Notes: generated from the letters alone by a model not told the origin. 64,000 bases of DNA from Heterobilharzia americana (GCA_944470555.2 OX104129.1:81924820-81988819), one strand, 5' to 3'; positions 13,801 to 23,340 are shown, numbered from the stretch's first letter. Made by a program: numbers and translations.

Positions 13801-16800
13801 TCCAGTCACTGATTGGACTGAATTGATCAGTCTCTATTGGTATGTAGGCTCCTGCGTGGATGCCTCCCTATTGGGTGTTTGGATATCATATTTACGATGG
13901 ATGGTGGCTAGCAGTGGAATTCAGGACACATGTTTCATCCTATTTGGGACTCATCAACCAGATATGCCTACCCTCCAGTGATCGGCGTCGTTTCCGGGTT
14001 CGGGTCTTAGTGGGAACAAAATCGCTCACTGGGAGGGAGGTGGATCCGGCTGATGAGTCCCAAATAGGACGAAAGGTGTGTTCTGGATTCTACTCCTAGC
14101 CACTTTCCATCAGAAGTGCTTATGTTTTCGTCCTACTGTCTATGATGACTAAACGCAAGTCATATCTAATACCCCACTGAATAAGTGAGCTGGATGTTCT
14201 GTAGAAATCATTCAGTGTCCTGGTTCATTAACAAACCTTAATTTAGCATGTTTTCTGTGCATAACACTGTTATTTTATGAAATAACCATTTTTCCATTTA
14301 TTGTAACCAGTTTCAAGATCAGTAATCGGTTAGACATGAAAACTGCTCGAATAACGTAAGCAGTATACAATTAAGTGAGTGAGGCCGATACGTGAATTAC
14401 GGTCTACTGTGTTTATTCATTACTATGAAGTTTTTACGTTTTGTATCTCACTGTTCATCCTCCGCGTTTCTATAGGGTTTACTCGTTTGCTGCTGTAGCG
14501 CGCAGGAGGGGAATAACTGACAAAATCAACATAGAATCTCGTACACAGGTGCATTGGCTCAAGTTGCTATACTCCATAGAAGTACACAAAGAATAGTTGC
14601 GTAGAAAAAGTGATAGCAAAGTAGATAAAGTAGTGTGAGATAATAAGTAATCTGAAAATAAATGCTAGTGTGAATTTTCAAGCTTGAGAAAATGTAAAGA
14701 AGTGAGTACATCTGTGCCACTGTGACCAGTTTTCAGGAGGCGAAGGCAAAGAAGACAGTTAAGGAGGTTAAGGTATGTGAGTGATTAGGTCTTGTGTACT
14801 ACTGGAAGCATGCAGGCGATTGACACTTCCCAGGTGCCCACACCGTGGAAGGCTACTTTTTCTTGAGGTACCTGAAAGAACAAAATATTTATGTGACCGC
14901 AGAGCTCCTGGGACGTCTGCTTGATGCTACGATAACTGGCCTTTAATTTGAGAGATGTAATTGGACATAGATTTTGGTTTTGAATTACTACTAACCACTG
15001 ATGACTGATCTAAGCCACCATAATGCACCATCTAATTGTTTAAGAATATGTTAGGAGTAACTGCTTTTTGTCTAACCACTATCCAACAGACCTTACTGGT
15101 ATGGTAAGACCTCGATGGAACAAGCGTTCCACCAACATAGCCTGTTGGGTCATCGTGATACACAAACCTGACCACTACGTCAAAGTAGTAGCTATGGATC
15201 GGGACTCAGAAGCGGAATCGATGACAACAGAGCGTTATGATAATATCAACACATCTTCGCTTCTCAGTCTCTCCTACTCCGGTCGTTTAAATGACTTTTG
15301 ATTTTAAATATTTTAGTTGAAGCGATTGATACTGTACTCTATATACTAGATGTTTAACATTGCTTATTGGCGCAAGTGGTCTACAACTATTCATCCTAAT
15401 CGATAGTATATAACTTACAGCTTTCTTGCCTGTAATGTCAGTACCATTGTTTGTGTCAAGCAAATCTTATTTTCTAGGCTGAATATCTGAGTTTCCAGAA
15501 GGAATTACGATCGGGTATCATTTTATTGTTATTATCACTGTGATCTTTGTGTTCTGCAAAGATCTAAGGTAAACGATAGGTAGTGTTGTTTTGCACACAT
15601 CAGCACTTAACATGCATAGTACATGTGTAAATCCGTTCTCAAAAGATTAAAATAACAATGGAACCTGGCGATAATACTATGTAATCAGTTTAGACCATCG
15701 ACAACAACACATAAAAGGTAATTAATTGAATGATAGGATGACAGTATATGATATAAGTATGATGCTAGATCTTAAAAATGCAACTCGAAATCGGTCAACT
15801 CCTTTTATTTGAAACTTTGACATTTTTCTTGTGTATTTCACATACATCAGTGGCTTGTAAGTCTAAACATGTACGCAACTAAAAGACTTGTTCCTAGAAT
15901 CTCGATTTCTATTTGAAAGTGATTCTAGTTATTCTAGAAAATCTACTCAAATGAAATATCTACTTCCAGCCAATCTGAGATATTATTGTATTCACTGGAA
16001 TACAGTTGTGTTAGGCAACAGATTATCCAGATAACACTAGCTGTTGGATAGTAAACAACAGATATCTTCCTAATCAACTTCTAGTATCAAGCCAGCGGAT
16101 AAGATAAATTCTGAATTGAATGATGAGTCGCTCAACCGAAGCAGTTTGGAAGTTATATATATTCTATACCGCGGTTAGTGAATAACACAACAACAATAGG
16201 AAGGGGTCAACACTGAAAAAGTAGTAAAAAGAATACACTTAAGTATTTCGGGATGGAGAAAAAAAAATTAAACTTCTAGAAATCTGCATTGTCATTGTAT
16301 TTAATTAGTGAAGTATCGTGATAGAGAAGTTTACGAGGTCTTTATTATGAAACTGTATTGTGAGTTAACTACTGTTGTTGGTTCATGGTGGCTTCCGTAC
16401 CAGTCCGTTCATAGTTCTTTATGACAGATGTTGGGATAATTTCGAATGTCAGGAAGTATTAAGTTCAACACTGAATAAGTAAATCGCGAAACCTTGGTCA
16501 GAAGTGTGTTGCTTTAAAAAGACTGTGAATTTGTTCCACATCATGGTGTTCATTCTCATATCCTGTTGTAAATGAAATAAATTGCATCTGTTCACAATCG
16601 GTAACAACATAGGCTCACTGATCTAGATGCTTGATTTTGTAACTGTTTGACCACAGATTCAAACAGTTGTATTTACCACAGTCTGAACAGTCGGGTGTGA
16701 AGCTGTGGTTCAATGGTTTTGGGAGATGACTGCTAGCCAGTCGGCCACTGGCTCGAGCCCTGCTCCACCTACCGGGGTTTAGACAGTCAGGCAGTATCAC

Positions 16801-18499
16801 TGCGCCTAACACAATAGATATGGTTTGTCGCTTATTGCACGAATGTGCACAAGGTGGCTGAGTGCATTTCGTTCGTCAAACAGTTGGATAGTACCACCAT
16901 AACTCCCGATTGATAGTTGCTACCTTGACATAGTTGTCGGGCTTGTATATCATAGAGATCCAACGAGCTGTGCTGGTGGAAAGCTCGCTCCCTCGAGATC
17001 TTACCATACCAGTAAGGTCTGTTGGATAGTGATTAAAGAAAAAGCAGTTACCATTATAGTGTTAATTACTGCGATATGATGGGAGTTTAAGGGCAAATTT
17101 GTACCTTTGACTGGATGACCACCAGTGCCAAACTGATGCTACCTTCTCTATGGGACGGGAGTAGATTAGAAAAGACTGGCCCGAAAATAGCACACTCCCA
17201 CTTGTCGCGGCATGACAATGCCTGCAACAGAGGTTCACAGTCGGATTCGAACGCAAAATATCCAGCATCTCAAACTTACCGAAATGCCGTGTGCGATCCG
17301 TCTCAACTAGATGTCCCTTGGGCTTTACGGTCAATCACTATCCCTTCTTTTTGAGGTATCTCAAGAAGAACTAGCCTTCCACGGTGTGGGCAGCCGGGAA
17401 ATGCCAACCACCCACACACTTCCAAACTAACGCATAATAATCTTAATTCACGGTTAAGCAAATGAAAATGTATATGACTTCTACTATAATAGGCTAAAAT
17501 TTTCATTGAGTGATTGCATTCGTCATCATTTAACTTTCAACTAGTCAGAATTACTGATCTACTAAGTAAGCGATTTGAGCTTATCCACCTATTTTTGATA
17601 TATACTCTTCACTGATAAATGCAATACAATTTTTATTGAGAAAAGTGCTTTAATAATGTAAACAATTTACTCTAGTGCATAAAAATACTCAACTTATGTA
17701 GTGTTAATTCTTTTCTGTTAACTTTTAGGAGTGTTGGTGTTGTTGTTTATTATTTGTTGACTAGTGAAAGTCCATTCTGGGATGAAAGTAAAGAACAAAC
17801 CTTTCTCAATGTATGTCAATTGAAAATTTCTTATCCTGATCAACTATTCCAAGATATTTCACCTGATGCAATCTCTTTCATAAAACGTTTAATTCAAAAA
17901 GATCCTAGGTTGGTGAATTTTGTCTAAATCAAATTTTCTAAGAATTTTAAAACTAACCATTTCTTTTTTCTATGATAATAAACTTAATTTCAATAGTGAG
18001 ATATATTTTCTCTAGTAACTAGGTTCATTGACATATATATTTGGGCGCTTAATTCCAGGCCTATTTACGTGTATCGGCACCTTTTTAAAATGAAACATTT
18101 CTAATAGCTTGTAACTTCATTGTTTACAATTCATTTTGTCTCCGTATTCATATAATTTTATATAGTATCTTGAATTCATCTTGGTGGCTTTTCGTCCCAT
18201 TCAGGACTCATCAACGGGATATACCTGTACCCCAGTGAGTTATGTTGTTTCCCACTGATATTCCAACTTAGCCGAAACCGTTATCCACTGAGGCACGAGA
18301 GCCAACTCTTGTGCAATGGGTATCAGTTGTTGTATATTGATACCTGTAATTTCCTGTTGCTTCATAAGGTCTAATTGTTCTAGCTCTATTGACAGTATCT
18401 TCCTTGTGATCTGGTGGTGTGAAAGTAAGAAAAACTTGTCGACAAATTGTTGAATCTGTTGACATAAATCACTTGATTTCATATAGTTAGACGAGCCAC

Positions 18500-18564
<65 letters not shown>

Positions 18565-21500
18565 GTCCTTTGGGTTCCTAGTGGAACATAGGGCTTCAGT
18601 AGCACCTCTCCAGTGCACTCTATTCTCTGCAATCTTTCGAACCTGGCTCCACGACTGCCTGGCCTGGTGCGTGATGTCCCCGAATGGTCTTCTCAGTGCA
18701 TGCCCAATCCATCTCCACTTCCTTCTGCATATTTGTTGAGCGATAGCCTTTTTGGTTGGTTCGTTACCAGAGTTCCTTGTTGCTTATTCTTTCTGGCCAC
18801 CTGATCTTCAGTAAGAAGCCAGTGTAGGCAGTTGTTGATGAATGTCTGTGGTTTGTTTGAAATCCTTTTCATAACGCGTCAAGTCTCTGAGCCATATAGG
18901 AGCACTGACTTGACTAGCGTTGGTGTTGAAAATCCGGATGTTGTTCACGATGTTTGTTGAGTGCAGAAGATCTCGACACTGGTTTCAGGTTAATGAACGC
19001 CTATCTTGCTGTCTTTCCGATGCTGGCTGGCTTTGACGTCCTCGTCTGTGCCACCTGTAGTTGAAGCAGTGCTGTCTAGATACATGAAAGAGGCTACTTC
19101 CTGTAAGTTTCTCTCGTCGATGGTGATTGGAGCTTGTTGTTGTTGGTGGTGGTGGTTGGGTATCTTCATCACCTCCGTCTTCTCTACGTTCACCTGAAGG
19201 ATGTTCTGTCTTCGCTGCCCTGCCTCTATTGCCAACTTGTTAGTTTTCGCCTGTAGATCTTCAAGTTTGTGTGACACAAAATATCCAGCCAAAGTTACCA
19301 TATCAGTGATCATTATTTAAACAGTTATTTCTCTAGCTCTTTTTCGTATCCCAAACATATTTAATGTTCGATACATTAATTAATTAGCTACTTCAATCAC
19401 TAAGCATAGTGAGTTTCGTATTACACTATGTTTTTGTCGTATTTGACATTGTATTTACAAGTATTTCGGTTTAAATATGCTGATTTTATCCAATTGTATA
19501 TAATTGGCGCATAATCAGTCTCAACCAACAGCCATCTATAATGTTTGATTCGAAAAAAATTACTGATTCTTATTTAATGAAAAGAATTCCAATGTTTTGT
19601 TACAGACCAACTATTTTTCATTGATAAAACTAAAATTCTCATGTATCTACGAATGGCTTTTTTTCAAGTAGTTATTCATCATAGACTGACATCGGTTGGA
19701 TTATATTATATTTTGTCCCTTGGGTTCCTAACGGAACATAGGGCTTCAGTAGCACGTCTCCAATGCGCTTTGTTCTCTGACATCTTTTGAACCTGGCTCC
19801 ATGACAGCCCACAAACTCTCATTTCCTCCTCGCACGACCTCAATGTAACCCTCGGACGCCCAACTCATCGTTTCCTATCGAGGTTCCACTCGAGTGCCTA
19901 GCCTAACGCATGATGTCCCCAGTCGGCCTTCTCAGTGTATGCCCAATCCATCTCCACTTCCTTCCAATGCATATTTGTTGGGTGATAGGTTTTTGGTTGG
20001 TTCGTTCCCAGAGTTCGTTGTTGCTTATTCTTCCTGGCCATCTGATCTTCAGTAACGAGCCAGTGTAGGCAGTTGCTGATGAATGTCTGGACATTGGAGG
20101 AACAAAGGAGACCTGGGAGCACTGGACAACCGTTTCGTCCTAGTGTCGGACTCCTCAGCAGTGCGCGCCTACGACATCGCCAGGGATCGAACCCGCGACC
20201 TTCAGGTTCCGTGGCCAACACGTTACCACTGAGCCACTGGGTTAGAATCCAGTGGTCCATATTTATTTATTTATAATAACCCATTCACGAGTAAAACACA
20301 TTTTGTAACCATTTTAGCCATCTTACGTCATTTTAACATTCTGATCTTGATAGAGTTGCTCAAAGACCCAATCACAGGTAAATTTTCTTCAGATCTACAA
20401 TATGCAGATGACATAGTCCTGTTAAGTGAAGACGCTGACTAGATACAGAGTCTTCTGAACACTTTGAGTGGGAATTTGAGAATGTTTGGAATGCGGTTTT
20501 CACCACTCAAATGCAAATTTTTGCTCCAACACTGGTCTACAGCGGTACCGCATCTACCAATAGAGAGTGACGTGGTTGAGTGTGTCGACCACTTCACTTA
20601 CCTGGGAAGTAGGATCAAACCTGGTGGGTTAGTTGCCGATGAGATCTCTGCACAGATACAAAAGGCTCGACTGGCTTTTGCCAATTTATGCCACCTGTGG
20701 TGCCTCCATGATATCTGTTTCTGTATTAAGGGTCGCGTGTACTGCCCAGCAGTCCGATCTGTTCTACTGTATGACTGTGAAACATGGCCATTGAGAGTGG
20801 AAGATATAAGAAGGCTTCAAGTGTTTGACCACCGTTGCCTTTGTAGTATAGGACGTGTTCCGCGGTGTCACCACATGAGTAATGCAGAAGTTAGGTGTAG
20901 AGTTTTAGGGAGAAGAGGTAAGTGAGTTGACGAGGATATAAACCTTCATTGACTGAGATGGTTGGGACAGGTATTACATATGCCTAGTCACCGATTGCCT
21001 CATCACACAATGTTGACTGAGGTGGGTGCATGCTGGAAAAGGGCCCGATGTATGAAGTCTCTGACTGTTGGTTTGAGCCATGTGGGACGATGCAGACTAG
21101 GTGGTTTTGGTTGGCGGGATAAGAGGAACCAGTGGTTGGACACTCTAGGCAATTTGGCTGAGAAGCGATGTGAGTGGTGCAGATGTATCCCCACAGACAT
21201 TATCCTCATCTTAACTACACTATACCGAATCTCACCACTTTCTCATTCCTGTTTCCTTTCTTCTCGTACTTGACATTTCTTTTGATTGAATTTTCTTATC
21301 TTCATTCTTCACCTCACTACCTTTCTACTTGATGTGGTGATATGATGTGTGGCAACTCGGACCGTTATTCAGTAATGCCTGGTCCTATGTTGATAATGAT
21401 TGATTGATTGTTTAATCCTATTACACAATACCTAACTGATTTACCACTTTCATCAGTTTCTTCACTCCTTTCTCAGTTATATACCACCTATGAACCATTC

Positions 21501-22958
21501 CACACATGACATAATCTACTTTATTATCATTCATGCTTCAACTATTATCATAATCCCAAATAATTATGTCATCATCTGTTTTATTATTATTATCATTGTC
21601 ATCAAAATAGTGTTTAGTTTTCTTCACGGAATATAATATGTATAGGAATGTGTACAGCTTGAAAATATATTCGTTGGAATGAGTCTCTTCGCTAAATTGT
21701 TCAATGGACAGACAAAATCTACATTGAACCCTTACAAACAAGCGCATCGATTTGAGTTTGCTACACTTCACAGTAGTATTCAAAGAAGTGAATGGAAAAT
21801 GAATGATAAAAGCTTATAGGAGACAATTTCAAAAGTATAAGACACATTAGTTAAAGTGTTCAAACTCTTTGATATCTTCGATGCATTTGTGTGTGTGATG
21901 GGCTACGTTGATTTTGTTTGTTTACTGGCGAAGGATCATATCCATTACACAGTTGTTGTATTAAAAGTATCATGTAATTTTAAAGTTTTCCGCATATTGT
22001 AAGTGATAGTACTTTCAGAAAGTAATAACCCTTATCAACAGCAAATGAAAAGTTTTTTTTTTTATGTACAACAGTTGTACTCCCACTACTGATCTTGAAG
22101 TTTCATCTATGTAGAAACGTGGGAAATTTTCGACTTGTTCCCATGTTGTCATACAAGATCATTGTCTTTACGTCAATAATCATCCTAAGAGATTTTATTG
22201 GAAATCAAGGCAAACTTTCATTATGAACTGACGCCAGTTCTGTAAGCGATAAAACAACCATATAATCAGTTAAACCACTTAACTGTTCGTTTATGAGTTT
22301 TGTTATTCAGTGTCACTTTATACGGCAACGTACTCAAAGCTTGTGTTCTTCAGCCTAAGTTGGAAACTTGGAACCTCATTTCTTAGACCTCTTTATTTTA
22401 ATTAAGAAGTGAAGATGTGTCAGTTGTGGGTGTAAATGTTAAGTTTTATTCCATAATATGATATAAGAGTACTTTTAGCGTTATTCTCTTGCCACCACTT
22501 GAATTTTTGGGTTTCTCTGCAAGGTTCTCTCAGTCTATCAATGCTATTCTTCAATTTACTCCTTTGTAAGGCACGTTGATGTAAACTACTATGCAGTTCT
22601 ACTTAATTTTAAGTTGAATGTTCTCAGTTGAAGTCACAATGTTAATTTTCATTACGATTGATGTCGATCTTATGCATAGCAACTGGGATTATTGTACGGT
22701 TGCCGTCTGGTAAATATTCATAATGACACTGTTACATATTCGGTTTATTTCATAATGTAGTGAGTTGCATATCCTTACCGGGTTTTAAATCTTATCTTTC
22801 TTCTCTTCTTCAGAGATCGCCCTTCAGCTGATGATTGCTTCCATGATCCATGGTTCAGTTCCATGAAATCTACACATGATCCCTGTCAAAATGAAGCACT
22901 TATTTCGATATCACAAGATTTTACAAGACCGGATAGTGGTCGTATCTTTGGAGAATGA
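4787..22958 (+). CDS. DRAK/STK17-like serine/threonine protein kinase (seven exons)
   Basis: The coding exons are 4787-4893, 4938-5150, 7256-7397, 8675-8801, 12811-12859, 17729-17908 and 22814-22958. All six introns are GT-AG, and the joined frame is 963 nt, giving 320 residues. The product should phosphorylate Ser/Thr on cytoplasmic or nuclear targets. Seen: glycine loop GRGRFAKV (36-42), AAK lysine K57, helix-C glutamate E75, catalytic HLDIKPEN (D152), DFG (173-175), GTPDYAAPE (191-199), DIWSVGVVVYYLL and the final arginine motif RDRPSADD. HLDIK rather than HRDLK is the signature of the DAPK/DRAK group. The length and absence of ankyrin or calmodulin-binding regions favour DRAK (STK17) over DAPK1. 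The ATG at 4787 is preceded directly by an in-frame TAA. Intron 1 is only 44 bp, while introns 4-6 are 4.0, 4.9 and 4.9 kb and full of retroelements. Alternative 3' exons cannot be excluded. Confidence 0.85.
4938..5150 (+). CDS. Kinase exon 2 (glycine loop, catalytic lysine, helix C)
   Basis: Follows acceptor CATCACCAG after a 44-bp intron. It encodes GRFAKVSLVKH, the ATP-anchoring lysine in SAAKII and the helix-C glutamate in ILREIEVVK. It ends in LLLE plus AA at donor GTAAGTG. The frame reads into the intron for one further codon and then stops, which supports the donor. Confidence 0.88.
5247..6088. mobile_element. Rearranged family A (RTE/SR2-like) LINE fragment in kinase intron 2
   Basis: Positions 5247-5397 (+) encode GPPTLEEVEKAVGSLKRGRA and AAGPDGLPAEVYKNGG, the start of the RT domain. 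Directly joined, 5398-6088 reads on the minus strand as the RT thumb and C-terminal region: LLGEDADKMQSS, DHFTYLGSRINPG, ARLAFANLRHLWRRRD and RCRVLGRRGKSVDE. The two pieces are therefore in opposite orientation and miss the central RT. The rest of the intron (6089-7255) shows nothing recognisable. Confidence 0.85.
7256..7397 (+). CDS. Kinase exon 3 (hinge to catalytic loop)
   Basis: The first base completes Asn after exon 2. The exon then encodes CSQGDLYHYV and ends with IVHLDIK, the start of the catalytic loop with catalytic Asp152. The donor is GTGAGTC, phase 0. Confidence 0.9.
7925..8095 (+). repeat. tRNA-like SINE, third family
   Basis: Shares the block GCTCCACCTACC, a following GACAGTCA..AGTATCACT and the end GTGCAAG..GGCTGAGTGCATTTC with 16683-16872. 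A B-box-like GATTCAAATCCC precedes it. It lies in kinase intron 3. The remainder of that intron is unremarkable. Confidence 0.55.
8675..8801 (+). CDS. Kinase exon 4 (PEN, DFG and activation segment)
   Basis: The acceptor TTTTTCAG is followed by PENILLRH, then CDFGLAKYL with the metal-binding DFG and the activation segment up to GTPDYA. It ends one base into the next codon at donor GTAAGTA. Confidence 0.9.
9630..11430 (-). mobile_element. Decayed family A2 (RTE-like) LINE in kinase intron 4
   Basis: Minus-strand frames carry PEPEWHVDVSPPTLCEVEKV, LKRCKAAEPDSLPHKVFNDG, SEILGSIVIRRLSGARE, GRGCIDHIFTPLQGLEYRH and DNFTYLRSCISPNELVADEI, in LINE order and broken by frameshifts. The 3' untranslated part reaches about 9630 and matches the 3' ends at 14515-14740 and 27980-28230. 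It is clearly older than the intact family A copy. Confidence 0.8.
12127..12495 (-). repeat. H1 repeat: tRNA-like promoter plus hammerhead
   Basis: Read on the minus strand, this contains TGGCTCAATGATAACG (A-box region), the B box GGTTCGACCC, a hammerhead ribozyme and the family end (CCTTTGTTCCTCCAACTGAT, then GATGTCAGTCTACGA). The 5' part at 12360-12480 matches, in inverse, 52650-52780, so this may be close to a full monomer. Confidence 0.75.
12188..12233 (-). ncRNA. Hammerhead ribozyme (H1 family), stem III weakened
   Basis: On the minus strand: stem I GCACTG/CAGTGC, core CTGAGGA, stem II GTTT..GAAC, GAAA, cleavage triplet TTC. All core positions fit the hammerhead consensus CUGANGA..GAAA..NUH. 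Stem III is poor because C faces U, so self-cleavage may be slow. Confidence 0.6.
12498..12650. repeat. Foldback remnant of H1 ends (59-bp arms)
   Basis: 12498-12556 and 12592-12650 are near-perfect inverted copies (TTTTTTGAGGGAGTTGTGGA ... CATCGTAGACTG). They are separated by 35 bp that still contain the H1 end CCTTTGTTCCTCCAACTGAT. The same outer arm sequence flanks the H1 foldback near 27283. Confidence 0.75.
12811..12859 (+). CDS. Kinase exon 5 (APE motif micro-exon)
   Basis: A 49-bp exon between acceptor CGTCACCAG and donor GTAAGTATC. It encodes APEVLNYDRIHFTTDI plus two bases of Trp. It supplies the APE glutamate and the invariant aspartate of helix F, and the phase matches both neighbours. 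Confidence 0.87.
13590..13700 (+). repeat. tRNA-like SINE fragment, third family
   Basis: GATGGCTCATTGGTTTGGGG looks like an A box, followed by GGTCAGGGGTTCAAACTCC with a B-box-like core. Layout is similar to 16683-16872. It is truncated and lies in kinase intron 5. Confidence 0.5.
13784..14105. repeat. H2 (Smα-like) foldback with two facing ribozyme regions
   Basis: The inverted tail of the family (GATTGGACTGAATTGATCAG, CTCTATTGGTATG) is followed by a body in which about 13905-14004 and 14005-14103 are inverted relatives (GGACTCATCA.. versus TGATGAGTCC). The minus half has TTGATGA instead of CTGATGA, so its ribozyme core is broken. The + half is intact in the core. Confidence 0.7.
14043..14090 (+). 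ncRNA. Hammerhead ribozyme (Smα-like) with intact core
   Basis: Stem I GATCCGG pairs with CTGGATT (one G-U). The core CTGATGA is at 14050-14056, stem II is GTCC(CAAATA)GGAC, GAAA is at 14071-14074 and the cleavage triplet TTC ends at 14083. Schistosome Smα repeats are known to encode hammerheads with this stem II and loop. Stem III is short here (A-U, G-U only), so activity may be low. Confidence 0.7.
14515..15210 (-). mobile_element. Internally deleted family A2 element (5' and 3' ends only)
   Basis: 14515-14740 on the minus strand matches the 3' end of A2, starting at the ENWSQW-type codons. 14770-15210 matches the 5' untranslated region of family A at 31930-32512: CCCACACCGTGGAAGGCTA on the + strand, and CAACAGACCTT.CTGGTATGG. 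The protein-coding body is missing. It lies in kinase intron 5. Confidence 0.7.
15211..16682. other. Intron sequence, nothing recognised
   Basis: AT-rich sequence within kinase intron 5 with no open frame of protein-like composition and none of the window's repeat families. Confidence 0.5.
16683..16872 (+). repeat. tRNA-like SINE, third family
   Basis: Contains GCTGTGGTTCAATGG (A-box-like), GGCTCGAGCCCTGCTCCACC, CAGTCAGGCAGTATCACT and an end in GGCTGAGTGCATTTC, shared with 7925-8095. Confidence 0.55.
16890..17415 (+). mobile_element. Family A 5' untranslated region fragment
   Basis: Inverse match to 31960-32500, the 5' leader of the complete family A element: GTTGTCGGGCTTG, TTACCATACCAGTAAGGTCT, then CCTTCCACGGTGTGGGCAGC near 17380. 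The coding part is absent, so this is a 3'-deleted or rearranged copy in kinase intron 5. Confidence 0.65.
17729..17908 (+). CDS. Kinase exon 6 (helices F to H)
   Basis: The acceptor AACTTTTAG is followed by WSVGVVVYYLLTSESPFW and then the helix G-H region ending IKRLIQKDP plus AG. The donor is the weaker GTTGGTG, but frame and homology both require it. Confidence 0.87.
18178..18335 (-). repeat. H2 (Smα-like) repeat, ribozyme core mutated
   Basis: On the minus strand the hammerhead region reads TTGATGAGTCC..GGACGAAAA, with the essential first C of the core changed to T. It lies in kinase intron 6, close to the family B tail. Confidence 0.6.
18501..18564 (-). repeat. (TAA)n 3' tail of a family B element
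   Basis: About 21 ATT units on the + strand, which is TAA on the element's strand. It directly follows the conserved end GGAACCCAAAGGACTAA of family B, so it is a LINE tail rather than an independent microsatellite. Confidence 0.85.
18501..19317 (-). mobile_element. 5'-truncated family B (RTE-like) LINE in kinase intron 6
   Basis: Minus-strand frames show VNVEKTEVMKIPN, APITIDERNLQEVASFMYL, GGTDEDVKASQHRKDSK and farther on the C-terminal WRWIGH-type region, ending at the TAA tail. These are the RT C-terminal part and the thumb of an RTE-type LINE. Frameshifts and stops make it non-functional. Confidence 0.8.
19713..20092 (-). mobile_element. Family B 3' end fragment
   Basis: Minus strand carries NELWERTNQKPITQQICIG and RKWRWIGHTLRRPTGD up to the end GGAACCCAAGGGACAAAAT. 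It adjoins an H1 repeat at 20093. Confidence 0.8.
20119..20164 (-). ncRNA. Hammerhead ribozyme (H1), complete core
   Basis: Minus strand: GCACTG, CTGAGGA, GTCC(GACACTA)GGAC, GAAA, then CGGTT and the cleavage triplet GTC, followed by CAGTGC. Stem I is six perfect pairs, stem II four. Stem III is very short (A-U, C-G, G-U), as in retroelement hammerheads thought to act as dimers. All catalytic positions are conserved. Confidence 0.75.
20184..20236 (-). promoter_or_regulatory. tRNA-like RNA polymerase III promoter (A and B boxes)
   Basis: On the minus strand the A box TGGCTCAGTGG (20226-20236) and the B box GGTTCGATCC (20184-20193) lie about 32 bp apart, as in tRNA genes. They sit directly upstream of the hammerhead. 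The sequence does not fold as a complete tRNA, so this is a SINE promoter. Confidence 0.65.
20356..21410 (+). mobile_element. 5'-truncated family A LINE in kinase intron 6
   Basis: Encodes DPITGKFSSDLQYADDIVLL, LNTLSGNLRMFGMRFS, ECVDHFTYLGSRIKPGG and VYCPAVRSVLLYDCETWPL, up to RRLGGFGWRDK-like codons, the 3' untranslated region and a TGAT-type tail near 21390-21410. It has nonsense codons after GRRGK and before LRWLGQ that it shares with 24078-25133. Confidence 0.88.
21411..22813. other. Intron sequence, nothing recognised
   Basis: The rest of kinase intron 6. AT-rich, without a protein-like frame or a known repeat of this window. Confidence 0.5.
22814..22958 (+). CDS. Kinase exon 7 (last helix and short C-terminal tail)
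   Basis: After acceptor TTCTTCAG the exon encodes RDRPSADDCFHDPWF, the kinase C-lobe end. A tail of 28 residues follows, and then TGA at 22956-22958. The tail is very short for the DRAK family, which usually has a longer C-terminal extension. Confidence 0.85.
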
Positions 22959-23334
22959 TATCATTCATAACAGTAATAGTAATAGTAGATTAATAATCCA
23001 TCCAAATGGGTTTTGTACAGATCTCTTCGAGTGTTTACCTTTATTTCTCTGTCTCACATTCGAGGTATTTAACGGATAGATGTATTGGTGAGTACTTACT
23101 GTTCAACCATCTCCTGTTTCCAGTAGTTGATCTGATAATTGTTGCATCCATCTGGGTCATTATTTCTTCAATAAGGTATAACCGATATTGTACAAATGTT
23201 TATAAAATATCCATACATATCTTCAGTGATGCGTTAATTTTTTTTATTGTATTCACTTATGTTATATTCACTCCATTTTGAGTATTAACTAGTTTATGTA
23301 ATTACAGCAGCTTTTCGGTTTTCATATGAACGCA

Positions 23335-23340
23335 AATAAA
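23335..23340 (+). terminator. Candidate polyadenylation signal of the kinase gene
   Basis: AATAAA about 380 bp after the kinase stop codon. The 22959-23334 stretch before it would be the 3' untranslated region. Confidence 0.5.

Larger units (their letters stand above)
20093..20355 (-). repeat. H1 repeat: promoter boxes, hammerhead and 5' extension
   Basis: A near-complete unit. The order on the minus strand is a leader (from TCTTTGAGCAACTCTATC), A box, B box, hammerhead and the end CCTTTGTTCCTCCAATGT. The leader and body recur on the + strand at 43457-43700, which shows that the leader is part of this subfamily. Confidence 0.75.

Noticed and set aside
18240..18632. 130-codon minus-strand frame with a long run of asparagine
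   Set aside because: The Asn run is the TAA tail of a family B LINE read in frame; the flanks are LINE end and H2 repeat.
20184..20236. A true tRNA gene
   Set aside because: A and B boxes fit, but there is no acceptor stem or anticodon arm, and the unit is repeated with a ribozyme. It is a SINE promoter.
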